Shown here: one piece after another, positions 59,717-64,000 of the stretch
How positions within the stretch are numbered: position 1 is the stretch's first letter
How the letters are laid out: each line of letters starts with the position of its first letter
NCBI GenBank assembly: GCA_944383695.1
Contig: CALWQP010000001.1
Span: forward strand, 1-64,000
DNA length: 64,000 nt
Direction: 5' to 3'
Source of the DNA: an uncultured Mediterraneibacter sp.
GTDB taxonomy: Bacteria; Bacillota; Clostridia; Lachnospirales; Lachnospiraceae
Program-made: the position numbers and the translations under genes
Notes under the pieces: model-generated
Told to the model about the DNA's origin: nothing
Databases searched by the model: none
Seen by the model: only the letters and a program-made list of their open reading frames with translations

Positions 59717-60661
59717 TTACTTCCGTCTGTTTTCTTGTATGTGGGCTTCAAACCAGCTCAACAGATCCGCATAGACCTGCTCTCTGTCTGTCTCATTGAG
59801 GATCTCGTGCCGGTCTCCTGTATACAGGCGGAGCGTCACGTCCCGGATCCCTGCTGCCCGGTACTTCTCATAGATTTTTCGGACGCCCTTCCCAAAATCA
59901 CCTACCGGATCATCCGCTCCGGACATAAAAAGTATGGGAAGCCCTTTCGGGATCATATACACGCTTTCCTTCCGCTGCATGCCGATCATGCCCGAAAATA
60001 CATTGTAGTAAGCATTTACCGTGAACACGAAGGAACAGAGCGGGTCAGAAACATATGCATCAAGGTGTTCCCGGTCGCTGGTGATCCAGTCTGCGCGGGT
60101 GTGCGTGGGCTTGAATTTCTTATTATAGGAGCCCACCACCATCTTATCCACCATCTTGCTGCGGTAATGCCAGCCGCGGAAAGCCGCCATCACCCGGCAC
60201 AGCCGCTTCCCAAAAAGAAGCGCGGCTTTTTTATGATCTGATACCACTCCCATCAGCACAGCGCCGCTCAGTCCGTTTCCATACATCTGTATATACTGCC
60301 GCAGCAATGAAGAGCCCATGCTGTGCCCGAGCATGAAATACGGCACTCCGGGATATTTCCTGGCCGTCCGCTGACGCAGTGTATGCATATCACCAAGCAC
60401 GCATGCGTTTCCGTATTTTTCATTAAAGAAACCATACTCGGATTTTGCCTGTACGGATTTGCCGTGTCCAAGATGGTCATTTCCCACGACATAATAGCCT
60501 CTGTCGCACAGGAACTGTGCGAACTCGTCATATCGTCTGATATATTCCGCCATTCCGTGGCAGATCTGAAGGACAGCTTTCACTTCACCTTCCGGCTTCC
60601 ACTCCATTGTGTGGATTTCTGTATTGCCGTCCTTCGATGGGAAATAAAACTCGTCTCTCAT
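59717..60661 (-). CDS. Alpha/beta hydrolase, monoacylglycerol lipase-like
   Basis: 314 residues from the ATG at 60661 (GTG at 60670 possible). Hydrolase_4 fold: oxyanion region LQICHGMAEYIRRYDEFAQF, nucleophile elbow MLGHSMGSSLLR, acid SGADDPVGDFG and histidine TGDRHEILNE, so the triad is complete. It starts directly after the citrate synthase stop and is probably cotranscribed. Likely acts on lysophospholipids or monoacylglycerols; the natural substrate is not visible. Confidence 0.88.
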   Translation of the reverse strand: MRDEFYFPSKDGNTEIHTMEWKPEGEVKAVLQICHGMAEYIRRYDEFAQFLCDRGYYVVGNDHLGHGKSVQAKSEYGFFNEKYGNACVLGDMHTLRQRTARKYPGVPYFMLGHSMGSSLLRQYIQMYGNGLSGAVLMGVVSDHKKAALLFGKRLCRVMAAFRGWHYRSKMVDKMVVGSYNKKFKPTHTRADWITSDREHLDAYVSDPLCSFVFTVNAYYNVFSGMIGMQRKESVYMIPKGLPILFMSGADDPVGDFGKGVRKIYEKYRAAGIRDVTLRLYTGDRHEILNETDREQVYADLLSWFEAHIQENRRK

Positions 60662-60670
60662 GTTACTCAC

Positions 60671-62041
60671 TTACCTGTCATCTAAATTTATGTATTCGCG
60701 GTGCGGTGCGAGCGCCTTGTACGCGGGACGTATGATCTTGTCTACATTCTTAAGCTCTTCCAGCCTGTGCGCGCTCCATCCCACAATACGCGCCGCCGCG
60801 AAGATCGGTGTATACAGCGCCGGAGGAAGATCCAGCATACTGTAAACAAGGCCGCTGTAAAAATCCACATTCGCATTGACGCCTTTATACATCCTGCGTT
60901 TCTCGCCGATGATCTCCGGAGCCATGTGCTCTACCTTCTCATAGAGCGCATATTCTTTCTCGTGATGCTTCTCCTTTGCAAGCTGTTTTACAAAACGTTT
61001 GAAGATGTCTGCACGCGGGTCAGAAATAGAATACACCGCATGGCCCATACCATAGATAAGACCTTTCTTGTCAAATGCCCTTTTGTCAAGAAGCGCTTCC
61101 AGATATGCTCTGATCTGCTCTTCATCCTCCCAGTCTGTCAGGTTTTCCTTCATGTCCTCAAACATCTGGGTCACTTTTACATTCGCACCGCCGTGTTTCG
61201 GTCCTTTGAGGGAGGCCATCGCGGCCGCCATGGTCGAATAGGTATCTGTGCCGGAAGAAGTAACGACATGGGTCGTAAAGGTGGAGTTATTTCCGCCGCC
61301 GTGATCCATATGAAGAACAAGAGCCATATCAAGGATCTTTGCCTCAAGCTTCGTATATTTTCTGTCTTCCCGCAGCATCATCAGGATATTTTCTGCTGCG
61401 GACAGCTCCCGCTTCGGAGCATAAATATAAAGATCCTCGCCCCTGCGGTAATTATATGCGTGATAGCCGTACACCATCAGCATGGGGAACTGCCCTATCA
61501 GGTTCAGGCACTGGCGCAGCACGTTGGGGATGCTCGTATCATCAGCCTTTGCATCATAAGAATAAAGCTGGAGGATACTTCTTGTGATACTGTTCATCAT
61601 GTCATGGCTGGGAGCCTTCATGATAACATCGCGAACAAAATTCGGAGGAAGCATCCGTCGGTCCGCCAGCATGTCCTGAAAATTCCTGAGTTCTGTTTTA
61701 TCAGGAAGCTCTCCAAACAGGAGCAGATATGCCGTTTCTTCAAATCCGGGGTGTTTTGCTGCCAGGAATCCTTTTACAATGTCTTTGATATTGTATCCCC
61801 GGTAATACAGGTTTCCTTCGCAGGGTACGGTCTCTCCGTTAACGACTTTGGATGCGCAGACGTCAGAAATATTGGTAAGTCCCGCAAGGACACCTTTTCC
61901 GTTCAGGTCACGCAATCCCCTCTTCACCTCGTATTTGGTGTATAATTCCTTTTCAATCGCATTGTTCTTCTCACATTTCACCGCAAGCTCGTCAATCTCG
62001 GGAGTAATATCGAAAAAAATGCTGTCAATATCTTTCGCCAT
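60671..62041 (-). CDS. gltA: Citrate synthase
   Basis: 456 residues. Condenses acetyl-CoA and oxaloacetate. Catalytic histidines lie in LVLHMDHGGGNNSTFTTHVV and GLIYGMGHAVYSISDPRADI; the catalytic Asp is in the later NANVDFYSGLVYSMLD. The N-terminal extension of about 40 residues and the KRGLRDLNGKGVLAGLTNIS start are usual for the clostridial group. It probably works in the oxidative branch leading to 2-oxoglutarate and glutamate. Confidence 0.95.
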   Translation of the reverse strand: MAKDIDSIFFDITPEIDELAVKCEKNNAIEKELYTKYEVKRGLRDLNGKGVLAGLTNISDVCASKVVNGETVPCEGNLYYRGYNIKDIVKGFLAAKHPGFEETAYLLLFGELPDKTELRNFQDMLADRRMLPPNFVRDVIMKAPSHDMMNSITRSILQLYSYDAKADDTSIPNVLRQCLNLIGQFPMLMVYGYHAYNYRRGEDLYIYAPKRELSAAENILMMLREDRKYTKLEAKILDMALVLHMDHGGGNNSTFTTHVVTSSGTDTYSTMAAAMASLKGPKHGGANVKVTQMFEDMKENLTDWEDEEQIRAYLEALLDKRAFDKKGLIYGMGHAVYSISDPRADIFKRFVKQLAKEKHHEKEYALYEKVEHMAPEIIGEKRRMYKGVNANVDFYSGLVYSMLDLPPALYTPIFAAARIVGWSAHRLEELKNVDKIIRPAYKALAPHREYINLDDR

Positions 62042-62089
62042 GTGACCGTCCTCCTTCTTTTCCTTCTTTTTTCTCCGTATGATCTTTAT

Positions 62090-62118
62090 ATTATACTAAA
62101 AAACGCATAATTAAACAA
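62090..62118 (-). promoter_or_regulatory. Promoter of citrate synthase
   Basis: TTGTTT (62118-62113) and a perfect TATAAT (62095-62090), spaced 17 bases, about 50 nt before the start codon. Confidence 0.6.
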
Positions 62119-62170
62119 TAAACTGACTATTAAATATTTGTGAATGGCGCGTCAGATGATTTCCCCCTGC

Positions 62171-63049
62171 TCAGTCATGCATATGCTTTCCAAGTAGATC
62201 TGACAGCCCGGCAAATTCAGAAAGCGTCAGCGCCTCGCCCCGAATACTCGCCCCTTTGCCCAGATTCAGGATGGCCTCCTCGATCTCTTCTTTTGTAAAA
62301 TCAAGTTCCGCTGAATTCTTCAGCCCATTCGCCAGCGTCTTCCTTCTCTGATTAAAAGACGCGCGTATGATGCGGAACATCAGCTTCTCGTCGCGTACCT
62401 GCACTGGTGGTTCCTCATGCCGATCCAACCGGATCACCGCCGACCCGACCTTCGGTCTGGGCATGAAACAGTTCGGAGGCACATTTGCCACGATATAAGG
62501 CCTGGAGTAATACTGGACAGCCAAAGACAGAGCGCCGTAATCCTTTGATCCCGGGCCTGTCTGCATCCGGTCCGCCACCTCTTTCTGGACCATGACCGTG
62601 ATGTTTTTGATGGGAACATGATTTTCAAAAAGCCCCATGATGATCGGCGTGGTGATATAGTAGGGCAGATTTGCCACCACCTTGATGGGTCTGCCCTGGT
62701 TCTCCTCCTCTGCCAGCTTTGCGATATCCACCTTCAGCACGTCTGCATTGATGATCCTCACATTTTCATAACCATCCAGTGTATCCTCGAGGATGGGGAT
62801 CAGCGCCCGGTCAATCTCTACTGCAATGACCCTGCGCGCCGCGCAGGCGAGATACTGGGTCATAGTCCCGATCCCCGGGCCGATTTCGAGCACGCAGTCA
62901 TCCTCATTGATCTGCGCCGCCTGGATGATCTTGTCCAGCACGTGCGTATCGATCAGGAAATTCTGGCCGAACTTTTTCTGAAAAACAAAATTATATTTCT
63001 GCAGCACCGCGATGGTGTTCTGCGGATTTCCAAGAGTAGGCTGCTTCAT
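62171..63049 (-). CDS. rsmA: 16S rRNA dimethyladenosine transferase
   Basis: 292 residues from the ATG at 63049, behind AAGGAGG. SAM-binding motif I CVLEIGPGIGTMTQYLA, the acidic VIAVEIDRALIP, and the catalytic motif NLPYYITTPIIMGLF are intact. The start QKYNFVFQKKFGQNFLIDTH is typical of KsgA. It dimethylates two adenines in helix 45 of 16S rRNA. It follows tatD, a frequent neighbour in Firmicutes. Confidence 0.96.
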   Translation of the reverse strand: MKQPTLGNPQNTIAVLQKYNFVFQKKFGQNFLIDTHVLDKIIQAAQINEDDCVLEIGPGIGTMTQYLACAARRVIAVEIDRALIPILEDTLDGYENVRIINADVLKVDIAKLAEEENQGRPIKVVANLPYYITTPIIMGLFENHVPIKNITVMVQKEVADRMQTGPGSKDYGALSLAVQYYSRPYIVANVPPNCFMPRPKVGSAVIRLDRHEEPPVQVRDEKLMFRIIRASFNQRRKTLANGLKNSAELDFTKEEIEEAILNLGKGASIRGEALTLSEFAGLSDLLGKHMHD

Positions 63050-63115
63050 GTGTTCCTCCTTTTCGGAATATTCAGACGGCTTAGGCAAAAGAAGACAGAC
63101 CCCTTCATAAATTTT

Positions 63116-63877
63116 TCACAAACAGTACAGTTCCCTGCTGTTCTTCTCGGCCTGCCGTATGACTTCTTCCACTGGTATTCCCTTCAGCTCTGCAACTTGT
63201 TCCGCTACATAGGGCAGATACAGGGAGCTGTTCCGTTTTCCTCTGTATGGAACAGGCGCGAGATATGGGCAGTCCGTCTCCAGTACAATGGACGTAAGCG
63301 GGATCTCTTCTACAACCTGCTTTAATTTCTTCGCGTTCTTAAAGGTGACCACACCGCCAACGCCGATATAGTATCCCATTTTTACATACTCCCGCGCCAT
63401 CTCGACGGAATAGGAATAGCAGTGGATGACCGCCTTCATTCCCACGGCGTGCTGCTTCATGATCTCAAAGGTATCAGCCGCCGCGTCCCGGCTGTGTATG
63501 ATGACGGGCATGTTCTTTTCCCTGGCAAGCTCAAGCTGCCGGATGAACCACTTTTTCTGGATGTCATGCTTTTCCTTATCCCAGTAATAGTCCAGACCGA
63601 TCTCTCCCACGGCAACGATCTTCTCCAGATCAAGCAGGTCTGACATCTTTGAAAACTGCTCTTCATCCATGTCCCCCACCTCATCGGGATGAATGCCGAT
63701 GGCTCCGTACATAAAAGAGTATGCTTCTGTCAGCTCCACGATCTTTTCCCAGGAATCGATAGTGGATCCCGCATTTACGATCAGGCCGATACCTCCCGCT
63801 TCCATACTCTTTAAGAGCTCGTCCCGGTCCGGATCAAACTGCTCGTCATCATAATGCGCATGTGTATCGATTATCAT
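63116..63877 (-). CDS. tatD: TatD-family metal-dependent deoxyribonuclease
   Basis: 253 residues. Metal ligands are visible in MIIDTHAHYDDEQFD, VGEIGLDYYWDKEKHD, PVIIHSRDAAADTFEI, AVIHCYSYS and VLETDCPYLAPVPYRGKRN. Full length and complete. The gene starts 9 nt after the end of the asparagine synthase gene and precedes rsmA by 66 nt. Confidence 0.95.
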   Translation of the reverse strand: MIIDTHAHYDDEQFDPDRDELLKSMEAGGIGLIVNAGSTIDSWEKIVELTEAYSFMYGAIGIHPDEVGDMDEEQFSKMSDLLDLEKIVAVGEIGLDYYWDKEKHDIQKKWFIRQLELAREKNMPVIIHSRDAAADTFEIMKQHAVGMKAVIHCYSYSVEMAREYVKMGYYIGVGGVVTFKNAKKLKQVVEEIPLTSIVLETDCPYLAPVPYRGKRNSSLYLPYVAEQVAELKGIPVEEVIRQAEKNSRELYCL

Positions 63878-63886
63878 AGCCTCACC

Positions 63887-64000
63887 TCAGCGCTTTACAA
63901 AATATTCTTCATACCATACAAGGAAGGTATAAATGGTCCACACTTTTCTCCAGTTGTCTGAATTGCCTCCCACGTAATCGTCGAAGATCGCATTGATCTC
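63887..64000 (-). CDS. asnB: Asparagine synthetase (glutamine-hydrolysing), C-terminal end
   Basis: The last 37 codons of a minus-strand gene whose start lies beyond the window. The sequence FDDYVGGNSDNWRKVWTIYT, FLVWYEEYFVKR resembles the C-terminus of AsnB proteins as I remember it. The short visible part makes the assignment tentative. Confidence 0.55.
   Translation of the reverse strand, partial: EINAIFDDYVGGNSDNWRKVWTIYTFLVWYEEYFVKR

Noticed and set aside
59465-60241. 258-codon plus-strand frame across the lipoprotein remnant and hydrolase
   Set aside because: Its second half is antisense to the hydrolase catalytic domain, and its first half is in a different frame from the lipoprotein-like sequence.

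Overview
The window looks like a chromosome segment of an anaerobic gut Firmicute, most likely a Lachnospiraceae (Clostridium cluster XIVa) member. The reasons are the atpBEFHAGDC order, the tRNA-Trp T-box in front of a complete trpEGDCFBA operon, the permease/binding-protein fusion of the polyamine transporter, strong AGGAGG ribosome binding sites, and the many small GNAT, PadR and MerR genes typical of that family. No rRNA or tRNA gene was found. Almost all housekeeping genes read on the minus strand.

Layout. 1-740: end of an IS4-type transposase plus a second decayed copy of its 3' end. 748-7126: complete F-type ATP synthase operon with a sigma-A promoter at 7374-7402. 7717-13674: two membrane proteins and a polyamine ABC transporter (potA, potB, fused potCD). 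13998-28961: accessory genes, including GNATs, tag, a cupin protein, an ABC exporter with a GPP34 protein, a truncated yjdF behind a probable yjdF riboswitch, an S51 peptidase, a DHFR-like protein, a TipAS-type MerR regulator, YibE/F with alkaline phosphatase, and PadR with DUF2812. 29210-36386: trp operon with T-box leader and promoter. 36418-36735: a degenerate tandem array with a 53-bp period. 36847-41288: CydDC-like ABC exporter, YgbA-like and YbaN-like genes behind a promoter with a palindromic operator. 41426-42702: CDP-alcohol phosphatidyltransferase and a LysM protein. 42866-50282: an integrative mobilizable element (integrase, excisionase, MobT-type relaxase with an embedded oriT, DUF961, repressor, and a Bsp6I-like restriction endonuclease, C5 methylase and Vsr cassette). 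50353-59101: an SF2 helicase and a 1908-residue cell-wall GH2 glycosidase. 59717-64000: lipase-like hydrolase, citrate synthase, rsmA, tatD and the end of asnB.

The most unusual signal is a candidate structured small RNA present twice on the plus strand, at about 42789-42930 and 59329-59468. Both copies share a conserved upstream block, a 5' hairpin, a single-stranded CCCCCCTCATAAAG segment, a second hairpin with a covarying stem, a conserved linker and an intrinsic terminator whose stem also covaries. The mobile element sits inside the linker of the first copy. It brings a replacement terminator, and the displaced original 3' end of the RNA gene survives at 50264-50335. I read this as an integrase that targets the 3' end of a previously unrecognised sRNA gene and regenerates it, as others do with tRNA genes.

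Start codons were chosen by Shine-Dalgarno position, often downstream of the longest open frame. All functional calls rest on recognition of motifs and family resemblance by reading; no database search was run.
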